13,704 nucleotides of DNA from Frankiales bacterium (GTDB lineage Bacteria > Actinomycetota > Actinomycetes > JAFAQI01): positions 1 to 13,704 of the forward strand of contig JAFAQI010000127.1 in the NCBI GenBank assembly GCA_019246495.1, given 5' to 3'. Below are positions 13,599 to 13,704 of the stretch, in pieces. The notes under the pieces were generated by a model. It was not told the origin of the DNA. It saw nothing but the letters and a program-made list of their open reading frames with translations, and ran no database searches. The number at the start of each line of letters is the position of its first letter. Within the stretch, counting starts at the first letter, position 1. A program made the position numbers and the translations under genes.

Positions 13599-13704
13599 AT
13601 GCCACGACCGATCGTTCCGGTCAGTTTGCGCACTGACCCCTTCACCCGACGCGAGGCGCAGGCTGCCGGATTGACCGACCGGCAGCTGGCAGGTTCGCCG
13701 TGGC
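13599..13704 (+). CDS. Start of a probable AbiEi/DUF559-type protein (partial)
   Basis: Only 35 codons lie in the window. From the ATG at 13599 the frame reads a short basic lead, then DPFTRREAQAAGLTDRQLAG (13-32). That resembles the N-terminal winged-helix start of the many actinobacterial AbiEi-antitoxin-like/DUF559 proteins (a short helix, AAGLT, then RQL). There is no clear ribosome site; an in-frame GTG at 13527 exists but lies inside the inverted repeat. Function not assignable from this fragment, and the family call is from remembered pattern only. The 121-nt gap before it holds the inverted repeat and no other feature I can support. Confidence 0.45.
   Translation, partial: MPRPIVPVSLRTDPFTRREAQAAGLTDRQLAGSPW

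Overview
The window is very GC-rich, uses GTG as well as ATG starts, and has tightly packed, overlapping genes. The protein families (LivH-LivM fusion, type I Baeyer-Villiger monooxygenase, MFS-ABC fusion, AbiEi-like gene) fit a high-GC soil-type actinobacterium. The genus cannot be read from the sequence. No tRNA, rRNA, CRISPR array, insertion sequence or integrase was seen.

Layout. Two divergent gene sets leave a short intergenic region at about 3203-3276, which holds a strong 21-bp palindrome. Leftward (minus strand) run an alpha/beta hydrolase (3202-2168), a Baeyer-Villiger-type flavin monooxygenase (2171-663) and a zinc alcohol dehydrogenase (661 to beyond the left edge). They are joined by a 4-nt overlap and a 1-nt gap, so they are almost certainly one operon. 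Rightward run a TetR regulator (3277-3894), an envelope-anchored solute-binding protein (3921-5681), a fused LivH-LivM permease (5678-7852), a 976-residue fusion of an MFS transporter with two Liv-type ABC ATPases (7849-10779), an exported membrane-anchored protein of unknown function (10776-11891) and an AMP-forming acyl-CoA synthetase (11918-13477). Four consecutive genes of this set are linked by ATGA stop/start overlaps. After the synthetase come a 60-bp inverted-repeat structure and the first 35 codons of a probable AbiEi/DUF559-type gene.

Working model (inference). The TetR protein senses a substrate or its CoA thioester and controls both directions from the central palindrome. The binding protein, LivHM permease and ATPase fusion import a (probably hydrophobic or carboxylated) compound. 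The dehydrogenase can make or consume an alcohol/ketone, the monooxygenase inserts oxygen to form an ester or lactone, the hydrolase opens the ester, and the synthetase activates the released acid as a CoA thioester. This is the classical Baeyer-Villiger degradative logic linked to a dedicated importer.

The most unusual item is the MFS-LivF-LivG single polypeptide. It would attach a complete secondary transporter fold to the ATP-hydrolysing half of an ABC importer whose transmembrane half is already supplied by the adjacent LivHM fusion.
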